A stretch of DNA of 64,000 bases from Streptomyces laurentii (GCA_002355495.1 AP017424.1:7753501-7817500), one strand, 5' to 3'; positions 8,757-17,114 are shown, counted from the stretch's first letter. The notes: a model not told the origin generated them from the letters alone. Numbers and translations are program-made.

Positions 8757-8809
8757 GTAGACACTGTCTACTGAAGTGGTAGACAGTGTCTACGGGGTTC
8801 CGGTAGACA
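8757..8809. promoter_or_regulatory. Tandem TetR operators
   Basis: Two 15-bp palindromes, GTAGACACTGTCTAC (8757-8771) and GTAGACAGTGTCTAC (8779-8793), have centres 22 bp apart, two helical turns. A further half site GTAGACA is at 8803-8809, seven nt before the GTG start of the tetR gene. They also lie 33 bp upstream of the riboswitch on the other strand, so one regulator may control both directions. Confidence 0.8.
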
Positions 8810-8815
8810 GGTTCC

Positions 8816-9487
8816 GTGACCGACGAACCCACTCCGGGCAAGCCTCCGGAGACCGCGCCCGACACTCCGGACGCACCCGTCCCGCCCGCCGAACCCGAAC
8901 CCGCCGAACCCGAACCCGGCGGGCTCCGCGACCGGCTGGTGCGGACCGGCGTCGAACTGGTCGACGCCGAGGGCGCCGGGGCCCTCTCGCTCCGCGAGAT
9001 CGCCCGCCGCGCCGGGGTCTCGCACGGCGCCCCGCGCCGCTACTTCCCGACCCACCTCGACCTGCTCTCGGCCATCGCCCACGAGGGCTTCCGTGCACTC
9101 GGCATCCGCGTCGCCGCCATCGACACGGCCGACCCCCGGGACCGGATCGAGGCGCTGGCCCGCCTCTACCTCGACTTCGCCCGCACCCGCGGCGGCATGT
9201 ACGAGCTGATGTTCCGCCACGACCTCCTGGAGAGCGGGCGGCTGGGGCTGCGCGACACCAGCCTCCCGCTCTTCGCGCACGTCGCCGAACTCGTCGCCCG
9301 GGTCCGCCCGGACGCCGCCGACCCCGCCACCGCCACCGGCGCGCTGTGGGCCAACCTCCACGGCATCGCCCAGCTCCGGCGCTGGGGCAGCCTCCGTCTC
9401 GCCACCGGCGCCGACGACGTCGAACCACTGCTCACGGCCGCCCTCGACGCCCACCTCGGCCCCCGACGACCGGACACCGGCCGATGA
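8816..9487 (+). CDS. TetR family regulator of an efflux gene
   Basis: A 223-aa regulator with an unusually long Pro/Glu-rich N-terminal arm (residues 1-35, PAEPEPAEPEPG) before the helix-turn-helix (GLRDRLVRTGVELVDAEGAGALSLREIARRAGVSHGAPRRYFPTHLDLL). The C-terminal half fits TetR_C ligand domains (YELMFRHDLLESGR, WANLHGIAQLRRWG). It starts with GTG directly downstream of tandem palindromes, so autorepression is likely. Its stop is coupled to an MFS efflux gene (ATGA overlap at 9484-9487) that is now disrupted. The promoter region is shared with the manganese exporter on the other strand. Confidence 0.88.
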   Translation: MTDEPTPGKPPETAPDTPDAPVPPAEPEPAEPEPGGLRDRLVRTGVELVDAEGAGALSLREIARRAGVSHGAPRRYFPTHLDLLSAIAHEGFRALGIRVAAIDTADPRDRIEALARLYLDFARTRGGMYELMFRHDLLESGRLGLRDTSLPLFAHVAELVARVRPDAADPATATGALWANLHGIAQLRRWGSLRLATGADDVEPLLTAALDAHLGPRRPDTGR

Positions 9488-10919
9488 CCCGCCCCAGCCC
9501 ACGCCGCGACCGTCTCCGGCCCCCTGACCCTCGCGTGCAGCGTCGTCGGCGCCGCCGTCGTCGCCCTCGACGGCACCGTCCTGACCATTGCCCAGCCCGC
9601 GCTCCAGCACGACCTCGGCGCGGACACCGCCCAGGTGCAGTGGACCAGCACCGGCTATCTCGTTGCCGTCGCGAGCCTGCTCGTCTTCGCGGGCCGGCTC
9701 GGCGACCGGTACGGGCACCAGCGGCTCTTCGTCCTCGGCTGTCTCGGCTTCGCGGCCACCTCCGCCCGGATCGCCGTCGCCCCCGGCATCGGCTGGGTCG
9801 TCGCCCTCCGCGTCACCCAGGGCGTCTTCGGCGCCCTCCTCCAGCCCGCGACGCTCGGCATGCTGCGCGCCGCCTATCCGCCCGACCGCCTCGGCATGCC
9901 GATCGCCCTGCGCACCAGCGCCATCGGCCTCGCCGCCGCGGTCGGCCCGCTCGTCGGCGGCGTGCTCGTCACCGCGTACGGCTGGCGCGCGGTCTTCCTC
10001 CTCGGTGTCGCGCCGACCCTGGCGATCGCGCTGATCGGCCTCGCCGTACCCACGTCGCGCCAGACCACGCGAGAGGAGGGCCGCGGTGCGGGCGCGCTGG
10101 ATCTGCCCGGGGCCTGCCTGCTCGGGCTCGCCCTCGCCTGCCTCGTCCAAGCCCTCGCCCACGGGTTCGCGCCTCCGGCCCTCGGCGGCGCCCTGCTCGC
10201 GCTCGGTGTGGCCGGAGCGGCCGGCTACGCGTTCGTACGGCACGAGCGACGAGCCCCGTATCCGCTGGTCCCCGCCGGGATGCTCCTCAAGGCCCGCCCG
10301 GGGACGAAGCGCGGGAGCCTCGGGCGTGCCGGGCCGGAGGCCTCCGGCCGCGGGCCGGGTCCGGTCGCCGCCGGGCTCGGGGCGCTGCTCGCCGCGTCGG
10401 CCGCGCTCTCCGGGACACTGTTCACCGCCACGTACCTGCTCCAGGACACCCTGGCCCTCGGACCGCTCCCCACCGCCGCGCGGATGCTGCCCCTGGCCCT
10501 GCTGATCGTGGCCGGGGCGCCGGTGAGCGCCCTGCTCAAGGGGCGCTTCGGCGCGCGGCGGGTCGCCACCGGCGGAGCCGGGCTGCTCGTCGCCGGAGTG
10601 GCGCTGCTGGGGCGTACGGAGGTCACCGGTGATGGTGACGGCCACCTCGGTCGTGGTGCACCGGGCTCCCCGGGAGCACGCCGGCGTCGCGGGCGGACTC
10701 CAGCAGACCGCCATGAACACCGGACCCGTGCTCGGGGTGGCCCTGGCCGCGCCGCTCCTCGCGTCCGGAACGGCCCTGCCCGTGCTCGCGGCCGTCGCCG
10801 CGCTCGCCGTCCTCGCCTGCCTCGGTCTGCCGGGCGGCCGAGCTGCGGGGGCGGGGGACGACGCGGATCCGGAACCGGGCGCGGAGCGCCGGATGGCGGA
10901 CACGCCAACGCGGACGTAA
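9484..10919 (+). pseudogene. Disrupted MFS (DHA2-like) drug efflux transporter
   Basis: The remains of a multidrug exporter. The body is readable in one frame (DLGADTAQVQWTSTGYLVAV, FAGRLGDRYGHQRLF, VTQGVFGALLQPATLGML, RTSAIGLAAAVGPLVGGVLV). It is broken twice. The natural start ATG 9484, overlapping the tetR stop, is out of frame with the body; one extra C near 9496-9499 would explain this. Near 10620 the frame shifts again with loss of an expected segment of roughly 25 residues before VTATSVVVHRAPREHAGVAGG (10635 onward), which finishes the C-terminal helices. The second lesion is a deletion, so restoring one base would not rescue function. Confidence 0.7.
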
Positions 10920-10957
10920 GGTGCCGGACCATCCGATCCCGAACGTATGATCATGAA

Positions 10958-12109
10958 ATGCCCTCAGGTGGTCACCGGCCCCCCTCCGCGTCCGGGACGC
11001 GCGTCGAGCTCAACCTCGGTCTCGCGCTGCCCGTCCTCGCGCTCGCCGCCGTCGTGGTGGTCGACCTCATCACGTCGCAGGGGGAGCACTTCGACCGGCT
11101 CCTCGTCATCGGCCCCGCCCTCGCCGCCGTCACCTGGAGCGTGCGCGGCACCCTGACCATCGGCCTGCTGGCGATCGTCCTGCGGCTCGCCCTCGGCGTG
11201 GCACAGGGCGACACCGCCGGCGACATCGTCTCCGCCGAACTTGTCCTCGTGGCCGTCACCGCCGCCGCCGTCTGGATCAGCCGGGTCCGTACCCGCTACG
11301 AGCAGGATCTGAGCGAGGTGACGGCCGTCGCCGAGGTGGTCCAGCGGGTGGTGCTGCGCCCGCTCGCGCCCCGGCTCGGCGAGGTCGAACTGCATCTGCT
11401 GTACGTCGCCGCCGCGGCCAAGGCCCGGATCGGGGGCGACTTCTACGAGGCGGTCCGGGTCCCCGGCGCCGTCCGCGTGATGCTCGGCGACGTCCAGGGC
11501 AAGGGCCTCGGCGCCGTGGAGACCGCCTCCGTCCTGCTCGGTTCGTACCGCGCCGCCGTCACCGACGCCTCCGGCCTCGCCGAACTCGCCGACCGGCTGG
11601 AGGAGGGGCTGGCCCGCTACGGCGCCTGGGCCCCCGAATCCGACGCCGCCGAGCGCTTCGCCACCGTCCTGCTCCTCGAATTCCCCGACGGCCAGGACGT
11701 GGTGCGCGTCCTCAGCTGCGGCCATCCCGCCCCGCTGCTCCAGCATCAGGGACGGATCCGGGCCGTCCCGCTCCACGACCCGTCGCTGCCGCTCAACCTC
11801 GCGGGCCTGTGCACCTCCCGGCACCGCGTCGAGGAGGTCCCGTTCCGGCCCGGCGACCGGATGCTGCTCTTCACCGACGGCGTGAGCGAGACCCGCGACC
11901 GGGCCGGGGACTTCTACCCGCTGGAGCAGCGGATGGGCCGATGGGCCGACGAACCGGGCGACCAGGTGCTCCCGCTGCTCCACCACGACCTCACGACGTA
12001 CGGCGCGGGCCGGCTCGACGACGATGTCGCCGCCCTGCTCGTCGTACGCCTCCCGCAGCCGGCCGCCGTGGCCGCGGCGGCGGGTGCCGCCGGAGCGCCG
12101 TCGGCCTGA
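10958..12109 (+). CDS. Membrane-anchored PP2C (SpoIIE-type) phosphatase
   Basis: A 383-aa protein with two or three N-terminal membrane helices (residues about 18-115: LALPVLALAAVVVVDLI, LLVIGPALAAVTW, IGLLAIVLRLAL) and a cytosolic SpoIIE/PP2C domain from about 145. Metal-binding and catalytic motifs are intact: IGGDFYEAV, GDVQGKGLGAVE, FTDGVSETRDRAGDFYP and LDDDVAALLV. Streptomyces encode dozens of such phosphatases; they typically dephosphorylate anti-anti-sigma factors. No sigma or anti-sigma gene is adjacent, so the target is unknown. The start ATG 10958 is the first in frame after the MFS remnant. Confidence 0.88.
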   Translation: MPSGGHRPPSASGTRVELNLGLALPVLALAAVVVVDLITSQGEHFDRLLVIGPALAAVTWSVRGTLTIGLLAIVLRLALGVAQGDTAGDIVSAELVLVAVTAAAVWISRVRTRYEQDLSEVTAVAEVVQRVVLRPLAPRLGEVELHLLYVAAAAKARIGGDFYEAVRVPGAVRVMLGDVQGKGLGAVETASVLLGSYRAAVTDASGLAELADRLEEGLARYGAWAPESDAAERFATVLLLEFPDGQDVVRVLSCGHPAPLLQHQGRIRAVPLHDPSLPLNLAGLCTSRHRVEEVPFRPGDRMLLFTDGVSETRDRAGDFYPLEQRMGRWADEPGDQVLPLLHHDLTTYGAGRLDDDVAALLVVRLPQPAAVAAAAGAAGAPSA

Positions 12110-12117
12110 CCGACGCG

Positions 12118-12164
12118 GAACGCCCCGAGGGGCCGGGCCTGCTGCCCGGCCCCTCGGGGCGTTC
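12118..12164. terminator. Strong bidirectional terminator
   Basis: A perfect 21-bp inverted repeat (12118-12138 and 12144-12164) with loop CTGCT, beginning GAACGCCCCGAGG. It separates the phosphatase gene from the convergent copper-chaperone-like gene. Confidence 0.9.
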
Positions 12165-12191
12165 GAACGGGGTCGGTGCCCTTGGCCGCCG

Positions 12192-12410
12192 TCAGGCGCG
12201 ACCGTGGAAGTCGTACCCGGCGTCGTCGATCGTCGTGGAGATCAGCGCGTCGTCGGGCTCGGTGCGGGTGTTGACGGTGACGAGACCGGTGGAGATCTCC
12301 ACGTGCACGGTGTCGACGCTCTCGAGCCCGCGCAGGGCCTCGGTCACGATCGCCTTGCAGTGACCGCTGTTGACGCCGGAGACCTTGTAGGTGGTGGAGA
12401 ACGCGGACAT
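12192..12410 (-). CDS. Heavy-metal-associated domain protein (CopZ-like) with altered metal site
   Basis: A 72-aa HMA-fold protein (YKVSGV, VTEALRGLESVDTVHVEISTGLVTV, TTIDDAGYDFHG). Bacterial copper chaperones carry GMxCxxC; here the site reads GVNSGHC, so the first cysteine position is serine and only one thiol remains. It may bind Cu(I) as a dimer, with glutathione-like thiols, or have a non-chaperone role. RBS GGAGG lies upstream of ATG 12410, and two CsoR-like palindromes occupy the upstream region, so copper-responsive expression is likely. No P-type ATPase gene is adjacent. Confidence 0.8.
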   Translation of the reverse strand: MSAFSTTYKVSGVNSGHCKAIVTEALRGLESVDTVHVEISTGLVTVNTRTEPDDALISTTIDDAGYDFHGRA

Positions 12411-12437
12411 GGGAACCTCCTGGATCGGATGCGGGTT

Positions 12438-12454
12438 ATACCCCGTGGGGGTAT
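12438..12454. promoter_or_regulatory. CsoR-type copper operator 1
   Basis: ATACCCC-GTG-GGGGTAT, a G/C-tract palindrome matching known CsoR sites (TATACCCC...GGGGTATA). It lies 28 bp upstream of the copper-chaperone-like start. Confidence 0.75.
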
Positions 12455-12468
12455 TCCGTCACTCCTTT

Positions 12469-12485
12469 ATACCCCCGGGGGGTAT
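12469..12485. promoter_or_regulatory. CsoR-type copper operator 2
   Basis: ATACCCCCGGGGGGTAT, the second CsoR-like palindrome, centred 31 bp from the first. The two may be bound cooperatively, or one may serve the RidA-like gene on the plus strand. Confidence 0.75.
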
Positions 12486-12583
12486 GCCTCGCAAGGAAAG
12501 GATCACGCCAGAGAAGGTCGGGAAGTGCGCACCGGCGGGGACGGGCGTCGCCGCGGCCCGCCGGGCAGGGCCAGACTCGCGGC

Positions 12584-12993
12584 ATGACAGCGAAGATCAG
12601 CCGGATCAACCCGGAGCGGCTCCACCAGACTCCCGGCTATCACCACATCACCGTGGTGGAGGCCGGCCGGACGGCCTATCTGGCCGGGCAGTGCCCCTGG
12701 ACCAGGAAGGCGGCCTTGTCGGCCCGGACTCCGTCGACGCGCAGCTCGACCAGATCGTCGCGAACGCGCTCACCGCCCTCGCGGCGGTCGGTGCCCGGCC
12801 GGAGCACGTGGTGCGCTCGGTGATCTATGTACGCAGTGACGACCGGGACGTGCTGGGCGCCGCGTGGGCCCGGCTCACCGCCTCGGCCCTCGGGCCGGCG
12901 TTCACCTCGGCGAGCACCCTGCTGGGGGTCGCGCAGCTGGGCTTCAGCGGACAGCTGGCCGAGGTGGACCTCACCGTCGCGCTGCCCGACTGA
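12584..12993 (+). pseudogene. RidA family protein with C-run frameshift
   Basis: A RidA (YjgF/UK114) protein in two frames. Residues 1-38 (MTAKISRINPERLHQTPGYHH, AYLAGQCP) are in the frame of ATG 12584; LDQEGGLVGPDSVDAQLDQIVANAL through GFSGQLAEVDLTVALPD continues in another frame to 12993. The switch falls exactly in the CCCC run at 12694-12697; one more C restores a continuous protein of about 136 aa with normal family architecture. The family deaminates reactive enamines/imines. The clean single-base lesion suggests either a recent mutation or a sequencing error rather than old decay. Confidence 0.75.
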
Positions 12994-13041
12994 GCCGGGA
13001 GCCGGCCCGGTGGGGGAGCGGGGCACGACGGGGCGTGAAAA

Positions 13042-13074
13042 AGGGGCGTACGGGCAGGTGTGCCGTACGCCCCT
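13042..13074. terminator. Bidirectional terminator
   Basis: A perfect 12-bp inverted repeat (AGGGGCGTACGG / complement) with a 9-nt loop. Read on the minus strand the stem is followed by five Ts, so it is a good intrinsic terminator for the nucleosidase gene and also closes the RidA gene. Confidence 0.8.
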
Positions 13075-13090
13075 CGCGTTCCGCGCGCCG

Positions 13091-13675
13091 TCAGCCGACG
13101 TACGGCGTGTTCGCCTCCGCCCAGGCCGCCAGGTGACGGGCGCATTCGGCGACCGACTCGCGCCAGGTACGGTCCGCGCCCTCACCGGCCTCGTCGCTGA
13201 CGTGCTTGACCACGCGCAGCGGCACACCGGCCTGGGCGGCCACCGACGCGAGGGCGTACCCCTCCATGTCGACGAGCGCGGCACGGGCGGCGAGCCGCTC
13301 ACGCGCCTCGTCGTCCGAGATGAACATGTCACCGGTGGCGAGGACCACGTCGCTGCCGCCCGGCAGGGTCAGGGGCGCCCCGTACTGCTCGCCCGTGAGC
13401 CTCGCGAGCAGCCTGCTGTCCAGGTCGTGCTGGATGACCGTGCCGACCACATGGGTGCCCGTCCAACCGGGGCGCAGCGCCCCCGCCGTCCCGAGGTTCA
13501 CGACCTCCGACGGGTGCGGGCCGCGGGCGAGAACGGTGGCGAGTGCCGTCGCCGCGTTGACCTTGCCCATGCCGGTCAGCAGCATGGGCAGATCGGTGCG
13601 GAGGTGCTGGGCCTCCTCCTTCACCGCCAGGACGAGCAGAGGGCGACCGGGCTTTATCTCGCCTGTGAGTTCCAT
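13091..13675 (-). CDS. Nucleosidase (MTA/SAH nucleosidase-like, PNP superfamily)
   Basis: A 194-aa member of the purine nucleoside phosphorylase/MTAN superfamily. Recognisable blocks are LLVLAVKEEAQHL, LLTGMGKVNAATAL, VVNLGTAGALRPGW, the active-site-like LVDMEGYALASVA (the ME of the nucleoside-binding MEG motif) and VKHVSDEAGE with the catalytic-type aspartate. Such proteins cleave methylthioadenosine, S-adenosylhomocysteine or related nucleosides. It is shorter than E. coli Pfs (232 aa), typical of the actinobacterial branch annotated simply as nucleosidase. Start ATG 13675 matches the family; extension upstream is noncoding-like. Confidence 0.85.
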   Translation of the reverse strand: MELTGEIKPGRPLLVLAVKEEAQHLRTDLPMLLTGMGKVNAATALATVLARGPHPSEVVNLGTAGALRPGWTGTHVVGTVIQHDLDSRLLARLTGEQYGAPLTLPGGSDVVLATGDMFISDDEARERLAARAALVDMEGYALASVAAQAGVPLRVVKHVSDEAGEGADRTWRESVAECARHLAAWAEANTPYVG

Positions 13676-13914
13676 GACGGCCACGCTACCTGGTGCGCTT
13701 CGGTGCGCTTGACCGCCTTTCGGCCGCCCTTCCCTCCGCGTCGGGGACCGGACGGCTCCGCCCCGCGCCCGGCGCGTCCCCGCGTGCCCCGGACACCCCA
13801 CGGCCCCGCCGTCTTTACCCGCGGAGGCCCGCCAAACCAGCGGAATCGAGTCCGGGTGGGATTCTTTCGGCCAGACGCTTGTGCGGGCCCCCGCGGCGCG
13901 GCACGCTCCTCGGT

Positions 13915-14298
13915 ATGAACACAGCCAGGCACGCCAGTGAACGCCTGATGAGCTGGCCCTCGCTGATCGCCGGCCGCGCGCCCTGCGGCGCCGAGCTCGG
14001 ACTGCGCACCACGACCCAGGAGATCGTGCACTTCCACGGCGAGCACGAGGCCGACGTCCATCTGACCCGCGCCATGATCGCCCGGCTCCGGCCGGCCCTC
14101 CTCGGCTCCAGCGCGGTCCGGTTGCGCCCCGGATCCGGCTGGGTGACGGTCCGTCTGGACGCGGGCTCGGACATCGACCTGCTCGCCACGCTCGTGAGCG
14201 CCGCCCTCCAGGCCACCGGAGCCCCGTACCCCGGAGACGACCGACGCCCCGACCACTGCACCCGCACCGGCCACCCCTGGGTCTACGCCGTGACATAG
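13915..14298 (+). CDS. Luciferase-family domain protein (DUF5519)
   Basis: A 127-aa single-domain protein. The sequence WPSLIAGRAPCGAELGLRTTTQEIVHFHGEHEADVHLTRAMI followed by VRLRPGSGWVTVRLDAGSDIDLLATLVSAALQA matches the small protein family labelled luciferase domain-containing in actinomycetes. The histidine-rich EIVHFHGEHEADVHL segment is the most conserved part. Enzymatic role is unknown; the name comes from weak similarity and does not imply light emission. It stands alone, with a nucleosidase upstream on the other strand and a membrane protein 89 nt downstream. Confidence 0.75.
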   Translation: MNTARHASERLMSWPSLIAGRAPCGAELGLRTTTQEIVHFHGEHEADVHLTRAMIARLRPALLGSSAVRLRPGSGWVTVRLDAGSDIDLLATLVSAALQATGAPYPGDDRRPDHCTRTGHPWVYAVT

Positions 14299-14387
14299 GC
14301 CGTGTCCGGTCACGGCACCCCGTCCAGCCCACCCGTTCGGCGGCATACCGGACGGGTGCGACCCGTGAGCGGGGTACTCGACGAGAC

Positions 14388-15404
14388 ATGCCCCCCACTT
14401 CCCGCGCGCCGCACGACGGAGCCCCGGACGACGACGGAGCCGCCGGACACGGACCACCGGACGAGGGCGCCGCCGGTGCGGGAGTCCCGGCGGACGGGAC
14501 TCCGGGCGGTCATGTCCCGCCCGAGCACCCCCCGCGCTTCCACGAGGTCCACGAACGGGTCATCACCTCGCCCCTCGGCCTCGCCTGGAGCCGCGGGCGC
14601 GAGATGGAACTCATGCACCGCGCCATGGGGTTCGCCGCGCTCTGCCTGCTCACCCTCGTCCCCCTCCTGATCGTCATCGCGGCCGCCGACCTCGCCAGCG
14701 GCCAGGGCTTCGCCCGCTGGCTCGTCCAGGGGCTCGGCGTCTCCGAGGTCTCCCAGGAGGAGATCGAGCGGCTCTTCGGCCAGCCCGGGCAGGCCCTCCA
14801 GCGCACCACCGCCTTCGGTCTCGCCGCCCTCGCCGCCTTCGGTGTGACCTTCGGCTCGGCCGTCCAGACCGGCTACGAACGCGTCTGGGACCTGCCCACC
14901 TCCCGCTGGCACACCATGTGGCGCCACGTCGTCTGGGTCGCCGTCCTCATCGGTGCGCTGCTCCTCTTCGTGGCCAACTCCTCCCCCCAGAACGCCCCCG
15001 CCTGGATCACCGCCCTCACCGCGCTCGGCGACGTCACCGGGGCCTTCCTCTTCTTCTGGTGGTCGCAGCGCTTCCTGCTGTGCGGGCGCATCCGCTGGCG
15101 CGCCCTGCTCCCCGGCGCCGTCCTCACCGCCGTCGGCCTGCTCGGCCTGCGGATCTTCTCCCAGTTCGTGTTCTCCCCGCTCATCGCCTCCAACGCCGTG
15201 ACCTACGGTCAGTTCGGCACCGTCCTCGTCCTCCAGTCGTGGCTCGTCGGCGTCGGCTTCGTCGTGTACGGGGCGGCCCTCGCCGGCCGTCTCGTCCACG
15301 AGGTCCGCCTCCAGCGCCGCATCGACCACACCCCCCCGTCCCCGCCCCCGCCCCCGCATCCCCCCTCGTCCTCGCCCCCGCCGGACGCCCCCGCGCGGCC
15401 CTGA
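14388..15404 (+). CDS. YihY/BrkB family inner membrane protein
   Basis: A 338-aa polytopic membrane protein. After a disordered Asp/Gly-rich N-terminus (residues 1-45) come about six hydrophobic helices: FAALCLLTLVPLLIVIAAA, TAFGLAALAAFGVTFGSAV, VVWVAVLIGALLLFVA, ALGDVTGAFLFFWWSQRF, LLPGAVLTAVGLLGLRIFSQFVF and VLVLQSWLVGVGFVVYGAALAG. This is the YihY/virulence factor BrkB (older name RNase BN) pattern. The C-terminus is a Pro/Ser repeat tail from simple CCCCCG-rich DNA (15335-15395). The function of the family is not established; it is a probable transporter or flippase. Confidence 0.85.
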   Translation: MPPTSRAPHDGAPDDDGAAGHGPPDEGAAGAGVPADGTPGGHVPPEHPPRFHEVHERVITSPLGLAWSRGREMELMHRAMGFAALCLLTLVPLLIVIAAADLASGQGFARWLVQGLGVSEVSQEEIERLFGQPGQALQRTTAFGLAALAAFGVTFGSAVQTGYERVWDLPTSRWHTMWRHVVWVAVLIGALLLFVANSSPQNAPAWITALTALGDVTGAFLFFWWSQRFLLCGRIRWRALLPGAVLTAVGLLGLRIFSQFVFSPLIASNAVTYGQFGTVLVLQSWLVGVGFVVYGAALAGRLVHEVRLQRRIDHTPPSPPPPPHPPSSSPPPDAPARP

Positions 15405-15550
15405 GCCCGCCGCCCCTTTCCCTTGGGCGTCCACTCCACACCACCGGGTGATCACACGATCCGGTGATCGACCCGTAGCGGGCCCGACGGGACCGCGCCG
15501 CCCGCTTGGATGAGGAGTGAACCATCCGCCCCGTCGAGAGCGAGCCGCCC

Positions 15551-16051
15551 ATGGCGACCACCTGGCTGCCCCCCGCCGAGTTCATCGAGACGCTCCCCCG
15601 AGCGACCGCGTACGCCTGTCTCTACTTCACCGACACCCACGGCCGGCCCCTCCAGCTGCGCGCCACCTGGCAGCCGGAACTGTGGCAGTGGCCCGGTGGG
15701 AACATGGACCCGGGGGAGACCCCGTGGGAGACGGCCGTGCGGGAATGCCGGGAGGAGACCGGACTCGTCTTCGAGGGCCGCCCGCGTCTCCTCGCCACCC
15801 ACTTCACCTCGCACCGCGCCGAGCAGTGGCCGGCCAACCACATCGGCTTCATCTTCGACGGCGGGGAACTGACCGACGCCCAGATCGCCGCCGTGGTCCT
15901 CGACCCCGAGGAACACACCGAATACCGGCTGCACGCCCTCGCCGAATGGGAGCGGGAGATGAACCCGGCCTCCTTCCGCCGGCTCGTCGAGGTCGACCAG
16001 GCCCGGCGGACCGGCGCGACGCTCTACCTCGAATCGGACGACGGGCACTGA
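15551..16051 (+). CDS. Nudix hydrolase
   Basis: A 166-aa Nudix protein. The Nudix box is intact: GGNMDPGETPWETAVRECREETGLVF matches GX5EX7REUXEEXGU, with the metal-binding glutamates in REETG. It hydrolyses a nucleoside diphosphate linked to another moiety; the substrate is not predictable. FDGGELTDAQIAAVVLDPEEHTEYRLHAL is typical of the ADP-ribose/NTP pyrophosphatase-like actinobacterial branch. Start ATG 15551 gives a normal N-terminus. It is monocistronic. Confidence 0.88.
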   Translation: MATTWLPPAEFIETLPRATAYACLYFTDTHGRPLQLRATWQPELWQWPGGNMDPGETPWETAVRECREETGLVFEGRPRLLATHFTSHRAEQWPANHIGFIFDGGELTDAQIAAVVLDPEEHTEYRLHALAEWEREMNPASFRRLVEVDQARRTGATLYLESDDGH

Positions 16052-16122
16052 GCGCGCCGGCCGCCGGCGATCGGCGCGCCCGGGCGCGTAACCTCGACGG
16101 CCCTCCGGCAGTTGACCCGACC

Positions 16123-16344
16123 ATGAAGAAGCGCAGCATGCTCGCCATCGCGTCCCTCGCCGCCGGGGTCGTCACCGCCCTCGTCTCGCCGACGCCGCAC
16201 GCCTCCGCCGCCGAGCAGAGCGGTGCCGCCGGCGGCGTCACCGGACTCCTCCAGGAGGACCAGGGCCTCGGCACCCTCGTGGACCAGACCGTCGACGGCG
16301 CAGGACAGGCCCTCCAGACCCCTCAGACCGGCGGTCTCGTCTGA
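16123..16344 (+). CDS. Small secreted protein
   Basis: A 73-aa exported peptide: signal peptide MKKRSMLAIASLAAGVVTAL with probable cleavage after ASA (residue 29), then a 44-aa mature part, AEQSGAAGGVTGLLQEDQGLG onward, rich in Gly/Gln/Leu. There are no cysteines. It resembles the small chaplin- or RdlA-sized exported proteins in size only; no chaplin motif is present. It is followed by a large hairpin. Function unknown. Confidence 0.65.
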   Translation: MKKRSMLAIASLAAGVVTALVSPTPHASAAEQSGAAGGVTGLLQEDQGLGTLVDQTVDGAGQALQTPQTGGLV

Positions 16345-16430
16345 CCTCGGCCGGCCCGGCCCCGGACCGGTCCGACGGCCGGGGAGCCCTGGTCCGCGGC
16401 CCGTCGCCCGGGTCCGGCCGGCCGAGTCCG

Positions 16431-16472
16431 TGCCCCGTACCGCTTCCCTCCTCCCCGAGGCGGTACGGGGCA
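16431..16472 (+). terminator. Rho-independent-like hairpin
   Basis: A perfect 13-bp inverted repeat (TGCCCCGTACCGC / complement) around a 16-nt loop, between the small secreted protein and the cyclophilin gene. Confidence 0.65.
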
Positions 16473-16544
16473 CGCTGCCGTGTGGTCACGCGGATGGAGA
16501 CGGCCCGTGCGCGCGCATGACCAGGGAGATGACAGGATGTCCCC

Positions 16545-17042
16545 ATGAGCGACAACGTGTATTTCGAGATCACCATCGACAAGAAGCCGGCCGGCCGGAT
16601 CGAGTTCAAGCTCTTCGACGACGTCGTCCCGAAGACCGCCCGCAACTTCCGTGAGCTGGCCACCGGCGAGCACGGCTTCGGCTACGCCGGCTCCCCGTTC
16701 CACCGCGTCATCCCCGCCTTCATGCTCCAGGGTGGTGACTTCACCAACGAGAACGGCACCGGCGGCAAGAGCATCTACGGCGAGAAGTTCGCCGACGAGA
16801 ACTTCACCCTCAAGCACGACCGCCCGTTCCTGCTCTCGATGGCGAACGCGGGCCGCAACACCAACGGCTCCCAGTTCTTCATCACGACCATCGTGACCGA
16901 CTGGCTCGACGGCAAGCACGTCGTCTTCGGTGAGGTCGTCAAGGGCCAGGAGCTCGTCAAGCAGATCGAGGCCCTCGGCTCCCGCAACGGCGCCACGTCG
17001 GTCGAGATCCGCGTCTCCGAGTCCGGCGTCGTCAAGGCCTGA
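16545..17042 (+). CDS. Cyclophilin-type peptidyl-prolyl cis-trans isomerase
   Basis: A 165-aa cytosolic cyclophilin. The active-site segments are complete: FHRVIPAFMLQGGDFT (catalytic Arg/Phe/Gln), GEKFADENFTLKHDRPFLLSMANAG, NGSQFFITT and WLDGKHVVFGEV. It catalyses proline isomerisation in protein folding. Length and lack of signal peptide match the Streptomyces CypA type. It is probably transcribed alone; an imperfect terminator follows. Confidence 0.95.
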   Translation: MSDNVYFEITIDKKPAGRIEFKLFDDVVPKTARNFRELATGEHGFGYAGSPFHRVIPAFMLQGGDFTNENGTGGKSIYGEKFADENFTLKHDRPFLLSMANAGRNTNGSQFFITTIVTDWLDGKHVVFGEVVKGQELVKQIEALGSRNGATSVEIRVSESGVVKA

Positions 17043-17078
17043 CCCGACTGCCCGGCCTCAGCGCCGCGCGTCGACCAC

Positions 17079-17114
17079 CCGCCCCCGTGCGCCACACCGT
17101 GGCACCGGGGGCGG
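17079..17114. terminator. Imperfect bidirectional hairpin
   Basis: CCGCCCCCGTGCGCCA pairs with TGGCACCGGGGGCGG with one bulge, between the convergent cyclophilin and L31 genes. Confidence 0.6.

Noticed and set aside
9635..12109. An apparent fusion of an MFS transporter to a PP2C phosphatase in one frame
   Set aside because: The linking segment is Arg/Gly-rich out-of-frame translation of the MFS C-terminus; the phosphatase has its own start at 10958. The fusion is an artefact of the MFS frameshift.
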